Source of the DNA: Epiperipatus broadwayi
Taxonomy: Eukaryota; Onychophora; Udeonychophora; Euonychophora; Peripatidae
DNA length: 64,000 nucleotides
Direction of reading: 5' to 3'
Assembly: GCA_028023455.1 (NCBI GenBank)
Contig: JAQFVV010012499.1
Coordinates: 310,001 to 374,000 of the forward strand
Below, piece after piece: positions 37,540-48,714 of this stretch. Made by a program: the position numbers and the translations under genes. How positions within the stretch are numbered: the stretch's first letter is position 1; each line of letters begins with the position of its first letter. The notes beneath the pieces are model-generated. The model had not been told where the DNA came from and ran no database searches. It worked only from the letters and a program-made list of their open reading frames with translations.

Positions 37540-37543
<4 letters not shown>
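32986..37543. mobile_element. Element A, copy 2: long non-coding (TA)n-bounded repeat
   Basis: Starts ATTATAACCTACACTCCC and carries the AATGCCCAGGCGCCAGTTCT and ATTAATGAATAGAACA blocks homologous to A1. It ends TGCCCATTCAGATGGTCACAAT then (TA)n. It lacks the foldback and most of the (AAT)n tract of A1, so at 4.56 kb it approximates the ancestral length. A short (GT)n tract occurs near 34446-34460. No protein or structural RNA recognised. The copies differ by many substitutions and small indels, so they are not recent duplicates. Confidence 0.75.

Positions 37544-37607
<64 letters not shown>
37543..37607. repeat. (AT)32 tract at the right end of element A2
   Basis: 65 bp of uninterrupted AT directly follows the CACAA terminus of A2. 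Confidence 0.97.
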
Positions 37608-37609
<2 letters not shown>

Positions 37610-38359
37610 GTTGAATTTTACTTGAGAAGGTCTATTTGTTAATAAGTGAAACATTGGTTGTGTAAGAATTTTAGCAATATTTTGTTGCTTTGTTTAGTAT
37701 TGTAGTGTTATATAAATTTCTATTTTATATACTATACTTGTGTTTAAACAGTATGTTGTTTATAAATTATTACTTAATAAATACAGTTTGGTTTACACTA
37801 TTTTGTATTCTTTCAGCAATCTTTATATTCATATGTTTCAAGTCTGTGTAATGGAATGGACCTTTTAGAATAGAAATCTACTAAATTATATAGTGCTATA
37901 AAATATAAACAATTATATGCAGTATAAAAACAACAATAATTTAAAAAATTCCAATAACTACCAGCATTAAAGAAATAGTTTTCTAAACAGTAAAATGTTT
38001 GATATCTATTTTATAATAATATTATATCTAAATAGATGACATTTCACTAAAAATTCACTATGGACAATAAATTTATTGCTGTAAAAAATGTATTTATAGG
38101 CATAATCTTATTACAGCCAAAGAAATGAAAAAAGATATCTTAAATATTCTTAGTTAATAAATAGTACAGATTTTTCAGGAAAAAAATGCAACACAAAATG
38201 ATAAATCATGTTTGTCATATCACATATATTCATATTGGGTATAATAAAAAAATTGAATCATAAACTTGAAGATTAAAAAAATTGTTTTTGTAAAACACAT
38301 GGACAAAACTTTATCAAAAAATTTTTGTGAAGAAAAAAATGAGCAATTTGATATATTGC
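37608..38359. other. Unique AT-rich sequence
   Basis: No recognised gene, RNA or repeat partner. Confidence 0.4.
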
Positions 38360-39490
38360 ATTAAATATTTCCATAGATTGTATTGTAATATACATTCGAA
38401 ATGAGATAATATCCATGTAAATATAATTGAACCTTTAACCTTTGATATTTCCAGGAAATAATCAATTACTACCAACTTAAAATCTCTGAAAGGTTTTCAT
38501 TACACATATTATAACTCTTTTGCTTGAGTTTTTGTTGAAGTAAAAGGGATCTTTTTTTTTACTTCAAACCCAAGTTTTTATAAGGATTTAAATGCAGAAA
38601 GTTAACTTTTTTATAAATGCGAGATAATATCTTTTTTTGAGATCCTGAAAATAATATTTTAAACTTTTCCAAAGAGTTATATATCTTAAATTAAATATTT
38701 TCCTTAATTGTTATTATAATAAAGAATGGAAATGTGGAGAATTCCTGAGAGCAAACCAGTTTTTTCATGAAACTATAATAGCTCTTTTTATTTGAGTTTT
38801 TTGTTGAAATAAACAAAGTTCTCTTTAAAACATGAAACTCAAGTTCTTATATAGATTTAAACCCAGAAAGCTTTTGTTATAGGGGTAAGAATGTGAAAAA
38901 ATAGCATCTTTATTGATCATCTGCAAATAACGTTTTAAACTTCTCCAGAGAGTTATATAAGTTGAATTAAATATTTCCATGGAAATAACTCAAACAAAAG
39001 AACTGATATAGGTTTAATGAAAAAACTAGTTTCATCTCAGGAATTATCATTAGTAGTAATTGACAATTTTCTGGTAACATCAAAGGTTATTTTCAATTTA
39101 CATGGATATTATCTCCTCATTCTCTTCTTTATTGTAATAACAATTCATGGAAATATTTAGTTCAACATACACATCTTTCTGGAGAGGTTTAAAATATTAT
39201 TTGCAGAATGTCAAGAAAGATGCTACTCTTTCACATTTTCACACCTATAAAAATGGCTTCTGGGTTTAAATCCATATAAGAACTTATGTTTGAAGTAAAA
39301 AAGAATTCCTTTTATTTTAACAAAAAGCTGAAACAAAAGAGAAATTATAGGTATAAATAAAAAACTGGTTTAGCTTCAGGGATTGTCAGTTAGTAAATAA
39401 TTGATGATTTCTTGGTAACAGCAAAGGTTAAAGGTTATTTTTCTATTTAGATATGCATTATTTCCTCATTTCCATTCCTTTTTAAGTATA
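38360..39490. repeat. Palindrome made of tandem ~300-bp units
   Basis: Two direct units (about 38360-38705 and 38706-38985) are followed by two units in inverted orientation (about 38990-39175 and 39180-39490). Shared blocks include TTAAATATTTCCATGGAAAT, GAGATAATATCCATGTAAAT, CCTTTGATGTTACC, TTTGAGTTTTTTGTTGAA, CAAGTTCTTATATAGATTTAAA-CCAGAAAG and TTTTAAACTTCTCCAGAGAG. Divergence between units is moderate. No reading frame or known element motif. The arrangement is that of an inverted duplication of an already tandem array. Confidence 0.75.
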
Positions 39491-41680
39491 AAATCAAGCT
39501 ACCAAACAATCTTAGAACTGAAATATGAAAAATATTATGCCTTTTCCTGTAAAAAATGAATAGATATTTTGGATTAAACTAATTATACTATGAAAAGTAT
39601 TTCAATAGTCAAGAAAAAAAGTAAAACTGGCTTCTACTGCTAGAAATCATGCAAATAGCATTTCCCCTAGTGTTATCTATCAATTGTTTGGATTATCAGG
39701 ATGCATGAGCACATACTCATTACTGTAATGATAAAATCCCTTGCTGTTAGACATTCTCTTCTTTATCATCCCAAACGCATAATGTTTATGAACATAGAAT
39801 AATTTAGCTTGGCCATTTAAGCAAGAGTTTAGTCTTGTCATTTGTATTCGTGATAAATGTAAACATTGAACAAGAGAATTTACACTAAAAATATTGATTT
39901 AAATTTTTAAAATATATATTTTTTATTGATTTCAATTTTTAAAAAAATAATTTTCTCTATTGCATATATACATATATTTCTTTAAAAGTATGGCGTTTTA
40001 AATCATCAATAATTATAATAATAATAATGTAAGTTTTATTATTTCTTTAAAATCAATAATTAATCCAATCAACTTTAGATTGTTCTTAATAAATATTGAT
40101 TTTAGATAAGAATATTTAAAAAAAGCATTCAAAGTCTAGACAAGGTTTTTGTAAAGCTGTTTTATAAAACCATTTAATTAATTGCAAATTTCAGTTAAAA
40201 TAAGTTAAAATATCGATTACTATTGATTTATATTAAAATAATGGTTTTAATATGATTATACATATATATATATTTAAAGTCACGCTCTATTAACATCATT
40301 TTTGACATTTTCCAATTTTTCTTTCTAATTGCTTTGATTTTACAAATTATTACCTTAGTCCTTTTAATATTTTATTGATTAGTCCATTTTTTTGTCATAT
40401 TTATCATACAATTTCCTTTCTCTCTCTTTTTATAAAAGATAAGAATTTAAGAACGATTTTTTTTTCTGCCACATTTGTTTTAAATCTTGTTTTGATATTA
40501 AAAAAGTTCTGCACTGATATGAGATCATAATTCTTTTTAAAGAGTGTTTTATTAGACTCATTTTTAAACAGTTTTACAATATTATTAATAAGTTTTGACC
40601 GCTTTATATTTTACTTTTATATTTCTTGTTCAATCAAATTTGTGTATAACTATTAATAAAAATGCATATACATAACAATTAATATATATGTGTGTGTAAT
40701 AGACATATATGTAAAAAAGCAAGCAATGGTTTAATTAAACCTAGTAACTTTATAACTAACAAGTTTAATTTAGGATTCCAATTTTACGTAATAGAAAGCA
40801 TATATAACTAGAAAGTAGATAGTTTGTCCATCCATATCTGTAATGTTAACGCAGAGACCTGTTTACCGTTATTATCATTATAAAATTAATAAAATTTACA
40901 ACTATATAAAGTTGACGCAAACCACTAAACATACAACGCGCATATCTTTATATAACAAGAACATCAATGTAAACAAAATAGAAGAGAGCAGAGAATAAAG
41001 AACTAGTATGAAGTCAAAAATATTTTTTAATTAACAAGTAAAATAACAATAATTAGTATATATTTTTACAATATACAACATAGTCCATGATTATAAAAAA
41101 AAAAAAAATTGTATAGAACTTTTTATTAAAAATAAGAATTACCATTAGGACATTGCTACAGAATATTGACATGATGTCAAATAGGAAATAATAATATAAC
41201 TATCTTAATTGTTTAATTAATATTTAAATCTTTAATTTGGCAAAGATTAAATATATCCATATCTATAACGATATTCAGAAACAATATTTATAATAAATAA
41301 TTATCTACATAGGAAATAATTAAGACAATTATAATTAAAAATTAAATTAATGACTTCATAGTTTCCTCCAGGTTTTAAACAATATTAAATAAATTAGCAG
41401 ATTTCAGTTTAGAAATATAATTATTTTTAGCACTTCTTAGCTATTTTAGATGTGACCAATTCGTTAGTTTTCTCATAATATTTTCGAATTTAAAATAAAT
41501 AGTTGATAAGAATTCTTTCTTCTCTATTTTTTCTTTGTTTACAATTGATGTGCAGCTTTTGATTCCAAATCTAGATATAACAAATTCAGTGGACAATGAA
41601 AAGACAAATATACATGCAACTGAATAAAAAAAAGAGTTGCTTTAGTCAATCATTATTTCAAAAATCAATATATATATATA
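39491..41680. other. Unique AT-rich sequence
   Basis: More than 2 kb with no recognised coding, RNA or repeat feature. Small (TA)n tracts near 40260-40272. Confidence 0.4.
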
Positions 41681-41869
41681 TATATCATCATCAACCATTA
41701 TGAATCCACTGCAGGATGAAGGTCTCTCCAAGTTTAATCCATCTTCTCCGATCTTTAGCTTCTCTTTTCCACAACACCCCTGCACATTTTCTTATTTCAT
41801 CCATCCATCTCACATGTGGTCTCTTTCTGGGTCTTTTACAATTCTCTTGGAATCCAGTTTAAAATTTCA
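41681..41869 (-). mobile_element. RTE-type LINE 3' terminus, 5'-truncated, copy 2
   Basis: The minus strand from about 41865 reads the same RTE C-terminus as 16.6 kb (RPRKRPHVRWMDEIRKCAG, then LGETFILQWIHNG and a stop), and ends in (TA)n at 41670-41690. It retains LQW before the stop, so copy 16.6 kb has an altered tail. It starts at the same internal AAACTGGATTCCAAGAG position as that copy. Confidence 0.78.
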
Positions 41870-42740
41870 ATTGTCCATCTATTATATATATATCAATTAT
41901 TGTGGTATTAGACTTTCATAATTTATTTTTAAAAACTTGTTTCATTCTCTTCTGATTTTCTTGGCCTTGTTTTATTTCGTGCTCATTTAATTATTAAAGT
42001 CATGTATGTCTCTCGGTCTTGTTCATTTCCTTTTTGTCCTTAATTATCTGTATTTTAACTCTTACTGACAAATTACTGAACTGACCATAAAATGACTTGT
42101 TACTTTACACTTTTAGTTTAACTTATTAAAAAACAAATGAAATAACCAGTTGTTTTTTTTTCCTGTTTATGGAAGAGTTTACATACATATTACATTCAGT
42201 TTAAAAACACAAATGTTAATTAATTAACCATTATCTAAAATGATTTAGATTTAGGCTTAGGCAAAATATACTTTATAAAACACGTTTATAAATGTAAGTA
42301 ATTAAACAATAAAAAATAACATTAAAATAATAATTACTGATGATATTTAAATGATAACTATTGTAATTAACATGGAATTAACATATTTTGAGTTAGGGAA
42401 ATATAAAACACGTATTTATAAATGGGAAAAAATGTTAACAGAGTGAAACTTGGAGGTAAAAATCATTTTTTTACATTTCTTTAACTTTATCTCTCATATT
42501 TTGAAACCTTTTAAATATGTAAAATGATTATACTATAGAATATATATTTCATTTTTATTATCAACAAAATTGAAGATATGTGGCCTCTACAAAATCCAAG
42601 TCATATTTTTTCTTGGAATAACCAACAGTTTTCAATTAAATAGAAAATGTATGTAATTCTTGAGTTCATTTTTGCTATTAGTTATTTTAATATATTACCA
42701 TGTTACAATATTTATTGTCTTTTTTATTACACCTTTGTAT
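41870..42740. other. AT-rich sequence without recognised features
   Basis: No supported feature. Confidence 0.4.
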
Positions 42741-42752
42741 TCTCCACAATAG

Positions 42753-42891
42753 ATTATTCATTTCACAATTTCATTGCTGGCCCTTCTTATGGTACTGCAG
42801 TCAGTTACAATAATCAGTTATTCTATTACTCTGGTAAGAGTAGAAATGATGTTATTCTAAACTTGGATACTTGTCACTGGAAAAATTGGAT
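42753..42891 (+). pseudogene. Possible exon or gene fragment with one kelch-like repeat
   Basis: An open frame reads FIAGPSYGTAVSYNNQLFYY, then SGKSRNDVILNLDTCHWKNW. The pattern GP-YG-AV-YNNQLF--GK...LD...W fits one kelch beta-propeller blade. A pyrimidine-rich acceptor (TTCTCCACAATAG) lies immediately upstream and a GT donor (TGTAATT) at the end, giving a 139-bp exon. The usual GG doublet is replaced by SG, and no sister exons were recognised nearby. It may be a captured or isolated exon or a chance frame. Confidence 0.33.
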
Positions 42892-44560
42892 GTAATTCTT
42901 TCCCATACAAAAATTTCATCATTTCATAATATTATACATTATCTTCATGTTCTTCTCTCCAGAAGGTATTCATTATTGTGATACTTTCATTTGAGGCACA
43001 ATACATTTGACTTTTTAATTATTACTAACATTTTTATAGTTCATTAATAATTTTCTTACTAAATACTCTATAAGATTCTATCTAACATCTCCTTAGAAAA
43101 CTTTATTTTTGAACTTTTTGATTAAATCTTGAATTAGATATCTTTCATACTATCTCTTACTTATCTCTGCTTCTAATGTGTCATTTGTAGGTTTGAAATC
43201 TTGCCATGAAGATATCAATACCTTTCTACTTTACAAACTGTTTTGGTCTTATACATAAATATCTTTTATCTTATAAGTTTTCCTCTCATTCTTACAATGT
43301 TTTTTTTTTTTTCATTTTTCTTATTTTAAATTAAAGTTTCAATATCAATATTAATTATAGTTAAGCATTTTGGTCTTGTGTTTTAGTTTCTGTTCTACTA
43401 TTTTCATTTTATAATACATTATTATTACTCTCCCATGTATCCTTATATTATTGCAATTTTTTAAATTTTTATCATCTTTTTTTATTAATTGACATCTGAT
43501 TATTAATTTTATCTTAACTTCCTTTATAATGATTTTTTACTCACATCAAATATATCATTCTATTTTATATTAGTTTTCAAAAACAGATCTTGTAACTTTT
43601 GTTTAACTTTTCTTATTATGGTTTGACACTCATTTTAAATATTGCATTTTTTTTTATATTATCTGTTAAAAAAAATATTCCATTAATCTTCCCTCTATTC
43701 ATTTCTTATCTTTTCCTCTATATTTTTTTCATATTAATCTCTTTACTTTTTATAACATTTTATCTCTTTTCACTGTCTCACCTATCTTAATACATCTTTT
43801 TTTCTAATCATTCTTCTAATTTTGAAACACTTGTTCTATTTTGTTCTTTCATTTTTAATAGTTTTGAAATATTTTTTTATTAGTATAGTGAATTTTTTTA
43901 TTGTAACACTTACTACTAACTCGTTTTTTTTTTAATATTTATTGCTAACTGTAATATAAAACTTTTAATTTGAATTTAAAGCCAATGCTTTATATATATA
44001 TTCTGAAGTACTATTTTGGATCAATACTTTGCACTTTTAGGAATATCTAATTACTAATATTATCTTTTTAATTGTTAATCTGATTATGTCAATTTTATTT
44101 TGGACCAAACTTAATACTATATTTTATATTATGTCACATTTACATTTTATATGATCTGTATCAGATATTAATCACCTCTTGCATAAAATCAATTAAAATT
44201 ATTAGCTAGAATTTACTTTAATACTCCTTTAAAACATTTTTGTAACTTTTTCCCCAGGCCTTAAATAATCAACTGTATGAATTAATGGTTCTCTGGCCTA
44301 CATGAATGAGCAGTAAACATAACGGAAATAAATATGATGATCAAGTAATAACTAAATTATATCATGTGTCTCCTCCATTATTAGATCTAACTTTAGATTT
44401 CCAATATTATGTAGTAGAAAATATAAAGAATTTGCAAGTAGTTTATTTGTTGTTGTTTTTTTTTTTAAAAAAGTACAGTAGAACTAATACTGAGTTATAT
44501 TTTTTCTTTTTTTTTTCTGCACTACTTTTATTTAATAGAAATGATATTTTTTATTAAAAG
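42892..44560. other. T-rich intronic-looking sequence
   Basis: Strongly T-rich on the plus strand, with many oligo-T runs and no coding or repeat feature recognised. It could be an intron if the kelch-like exon is real. Confidence 0.35.
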
Positions 44561-44566
44561 AAATAA

Positions 44567-45631
44567 TACTGATACACTTGAACATATATATGTTGAAAAG
44601 ATAAATAATCACCAATATTCGTAATTCATGCTAAACCAGCAATTATCAGTTGGTCCAGATTACCATCTCTACACATATATGCTATAAGTGCTCAGATATA
44701 TATTAAGATAGTCTATATTTATACTTTAATGGAGAGGCTTCAATCTACTCCACACTCCAACTCTTCATCCGTCCATCCAATTGAAAATCTGACCATGGAA
44801 TGCCCAAAGGCCACCCTGAGGCCGAGATTCTTGTCACACCCATGTTGACCTAAGGTCAATCTGACCCCTCATGTACAGGACATAATCCATTTAGTACTTA
44901 TACAAGGGATGGACAAACATCACTACTATGTAAATAACTGAAACACAGACTTATTATATACCTGTGTCTTTATATGTAATATATAGGGTATATGAGCACA
45001 GACTTTTACATGACCCACCACTCTCCACTCTATCTCATAACACTCATACACTTGGACACATATATGTTGAAAAGGTAAATAATCACCACTATATGTATTT
45101 CATGCTAAGCCAGCAATCATCAATTGGTCCAGATTACCATCTCTACACATATATGCTATAAGTGCTCAGATATATATTAAGATAGCCAATCTTTATACTC
45201 CACACTCCAACTCTTCATTGGTCCATCCAATTGCTGGTTTAGCATGAAATAAGTATATTGGTGATTAGATTATTTATCTTTTCAACATATATGTGTTCAA
45301 GTGTATCAATGTTTTGAGATAGAGTGGAGAGTGGTGGATCATGTGAAAGTCTGTGTTCACATACCCTATATATTACATATATAGATACAGATATATAATA
45401 AGCCTGTGTTTCAGTTATTTATATAGTAGAGATGTCTGTTCATTCCTTGTATATGTATTAAATGGATTATGTCCTGTACATGAGAGGTCAGATTGACCTT
45501 AGGTTAACATGTGTGTGACAAGAATCTCAGTCTCAGAGTGGTCTTTGAGCATTCCATCATCATATTTTCAATTGGATGGATGGATGAAGAGTATGAATAA
45601 AGCCTGTCCATTAAAGTATAAAGATTGACTA

Positions 45632-45686
<55 letters not shown>

Positions 45687-45950
45687 TATATCGGATTCAG
45701 ATATATATATATATATATATATATCTGAACACTTATAGCATATATGTGTAGAGATGGTATGATTGCTGGTTTAGCATGAAATATGTATATTGGTGATTAT
45801 TTATCTTTTGAACATTTATATGTTCCAATGTATTAGTGTTGTGAGATAGAGTACAGAGTGGTGGGTCATGTAAAAGTCTGTGCTCATATATCCTATATAT
45901 TACATATATAGACACAGGTATATAATAAGCCTGTGTTTCAGTTATTTAAA
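44567..45950. repeat. 1.4-kb palindrome with direct repeats inside each arm
   Basis: Left arm 44567-45222 and right arm 45232-45950 are inverted copies. Each arm holds two direct copies of a ~150-bp unit: 44567-44712 and 45050-45200 on the left, 45230-45420 and 45725-45945 on the right. The unit carries CATATATGTTGAAAAG-TAAATAATCACCA and CTCTACACATATATGCTATAAGTG. A (TA)n tract (45636-45724) splits the right arm. AAAAGAAATAAT borders both ends (44555-44566 and 45949-45960), a possible target-site duplication. A partial extra unit is at 51.0 kb. Confidence 0.8.
45636..45724. repeat. Interrupted (TA)n microsatellite in the palindrome's right arm
   Basis: (TA)n at about 45636-45684 and 45701-45724, separated by GATATATCGGATTCAG. 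Confidence 0.95.
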
Positions 45951-45960
45951 AGAAATAATG

Positions 45961-46490
45961 TAGACTAATATCTTTTATTAATAAAATAATATTTAGTAAA
46001 TCATATTTCAATGATTACTTCTTTGATTTCTCAATCCATAGCTTATATTTCTTGTATCTTCCACTATCTAACATTATAGATGTCCATACTTTATATGTGA
46101 GGAAATTGTGATGAATTTCAGTATAAAAATCTATTTATTGTCAGGCACTGAATGTAGCTAAATGTCTTCTGGTGTTGTTGTCAATGGTGAAAATTCAGCA
46201 AGTGCACCAGAAAGCTTACAGGGTGAAAGTTGTTGCAAATGCTGTGGTAGGGTTATCTTTTGATAGCATTAACTTAGCTGTTGTATTTATACAACTGATT
46301 ATCTGTATATATTTAGCATGATAGTTCTGATTTGGTTGAGGGCTTGATGCTGCTGAAAGAGATGTTGTGTTTCCTTTGCCACATTACATATAGTGATACC
46401 AGAGGAAATTCAATGTTGGCAATGTATGTATGTTAAGATGTTAAGATGAACTAGGAAAATAAAAAAATTACATTCCAGGGACCATCTTTT
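45961..46490. other. AT-rich flank, possibly decayed LINE tail
   Basis: The start (AGACTAATAT-TTTTATTAATAA) recurs near 52510-52530. From about 46140 base composition resembles the LINE relic that follows, but no protein motif is readable. Confidence 0.35.
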
Positions 46491-46501
46491 GAAGGAGCAG
46501 A

Positions 46502-46577
46502 GCAGCTGGTGGTTATTGATACCAAGTATGGGAGAAGTTTTGCAGCTGGTGGTTATTGATACCAAGTATGGGAGAAG
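46502..46577. repeat. Tandem duplication, 40-bp period
   Basis: GCAGCTGGTGGTTATTGATA plus ACCAAGTATGGGAGAAG occur twice in a row (46502-46537 and 46542-46577) and are identical. It lies in the 3' part of the second LINE relic. Confidence 0.9.
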
Positions 46578-46599
46578 GATAATCACTGTTGGTCTCCAG

Positions 46600-48645
46600 A
46601 TATAGGATAGCATATGTCTGTCAGTATGTACATTTATTAGTCATGGAGAACGTTGATTGGTTGGATGCTTATAGGATTGATTGGTAAAGTTTGGTTAGAA
46701 ATGTAGCTGATGTAGAGGGAGTTATATTGTTAGGAATCACTTGTAACAATAATCATAGTGCTAAGAACTTTTGTACAATTGAATTTATGGCTTTTGGATA
46801 TAGAACACATGAGTACTGTATAGTCCCAGACCATTATTAATGGGTTGGCAACTGAGTCTCTTATCTGAGATTAAAACTGTATGCCTTCCCCATAGTAGTT
46901 TATTGCAGAGGGAAAAGATGATAAAATTAAATGATTTTGAAAATTTAACAATAGGCAAATAATATGTAATCTTAAGCTTTGGAGAGGGAGTTGTTAATCT
47001 TTGTGGCAGTTTTTAAGCTTTTTTTTTTTTGTAAGATGTTCTTTAGTGTAAGTGATCCCATGTAAAAAGGGCAAACCTAAGAAGGGGCTCGCTTTTATTT
47101 GAGTGTATGGTTTGTTGGTATATATAAACCATGCTGCTCTTTTATTTATGTAAAATCTAAATTTATATGTGGCAGTATATTGATTAAGATGTTTATGAGA
47201 TGTCAGAAAAACAGTGACATCACCCATGTATGCTATGCATGAAATATATTGGTGAGTATGTATAATTTGGATGCCTAAAACTGTCTGTTGTATATACTTT
47301 AGTAGGAAATTTATGTAGAAAATGAAGAGCAGTGCACTAAAAGGTGAGCCTTTGAAGGCAAATTGCATAGAGATGAATGATGAACTCTTTCCATTAAGGA
47401 TGATATGTATCTCCCTGCACTGCAGTAAGTTGGTTATTAAGTAAAGCAGATTCCTTGGAATGGTAATGTTAGCTAATATATCAATCAGAATGGGAATAGA
47501 TACAGAGCCAATTGCAGATTCTATATCTATCTGAACTGCAATTGAAGCATATTTTTCAGTCTTGAACTGAGTTAAAGACTGTTTTAAATATCAAATCAGG
47601 CTGCATGGCAGATCTTTTTTTAAAAAACAGCATATTGGAAATTAGAGGAAGTAGATGTAACTCTAGATGATCCTTTACAACTTTTTTCAGTATCTTAATT
47701 CCCAATAGCCTCATGGAAATTGGATGAAGTTTGGTTTAAGTAGAAGTTAAGCCTGGTTTTTTGGTAAATGGTACAATTGAGATTGGATATAGACCTATGA
47801 TGTGATATATTTTTTGGAATAGATAATTTGCCAGGTCACAAAGATATAGTGCAGTAAAGTGCCTAAGATGGGCAAAAACAAAAGCAGATATTCCACTAGA
47901 ACATGGATAACATGAGTTATTTATAGTGTCATGCTTGCCAGAAAATTGTATGGATTGGAATGGGATGTTGACATCAAGTGGCCCAAATATGTCTGAAGGT
48001 GATGTGAATGTAGTGTAGATTTGTAACTTCTGATTAAAATATTGGTATATAGGATTGATTTATATAGTTTGCATAGATATTACCATCAACTTAGAATGCC
48101 ATAGGAACTTTTAGTGGGGATGTGTGGCCCAGGGCCCAGCAAATATATTCCCAGGTCCATGTTTCTTGGTAAGATAAATTCTTTTTTTTAATGGCAAGAT
48201 ATTCTTAAAGTTGCTTGGTGGTATTTAATAAGCCTAGGAACATATATGTAACTGTTGATGAGTATGATATCCAGGATTTATTAAGGTGATATGTGTATGC
48301 AATTCATTGACCAATGCCAGAAGTTGGGAGATGGAGATGAACTATACGTGAGATATTGGATATTGAATGATATTATATGTATAAAGACGTTACTTTGTAC
48401 TGGATCAAGTTGTATTTGTTCCATTTTCCACAACATAAAATATGTTTCAGAGAATAAGAACTCTGTGGTTTGTGAGGATAGAAGAACTCAAATGGTTTTA
48501 TGTAAATGAATCATTATGATGAATAGTTAATCGAGATTCAGGATGAGAGATTGTCCAGAGTGGTCAGAGAAAGACATAGGATTAAAGTCAAGTTAAATTA
48601 AATGATGTAGAATTGGTGAGTAAAAGCAAAGATCGATGATGAGGT
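46600..48645 (-). mobile_element. Second LINE relic (same type as 0.4-5.4 kb)
   Basis: Minus-strand fragments follow LINE order: an endonuclease end with LIIDLCFYSP and MSFSDHSGQSLIL (about 48640-48530), RT fingers near 47850-47700 (GLYPISIVPFTKK, RLLGIKILKKVV), and a frame at 47368-46994. That frame holds a motif B relative (KGSPFSALLFIFYINFLL) and a mutated motif C (AYMGDVTVFLTS for AYADDVTVFL). The EN segment matches SSLIDLFFSFP...SFSDH of the first LINE, which places both in the same clade. Numerous frameshifts and stops; ORF1 not found. It ends at an (ATT)n tract. Confidence 0.72.
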
Positions 48646-48647
48646 AA

Positions 48648-48714
<67 letters not shown>
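48648..48714. repeat. (ATT)22 microsatellite
   Basis: Perfect ATT repeat immediately beyond the 5' edge of the second LINE relic. Confidence 0.97.

Noticed and set aside
48291-48509. 72-residue plus-strand ORF
   Set aside because: It is antisense to the second LINE relic and has no recognisable domain.
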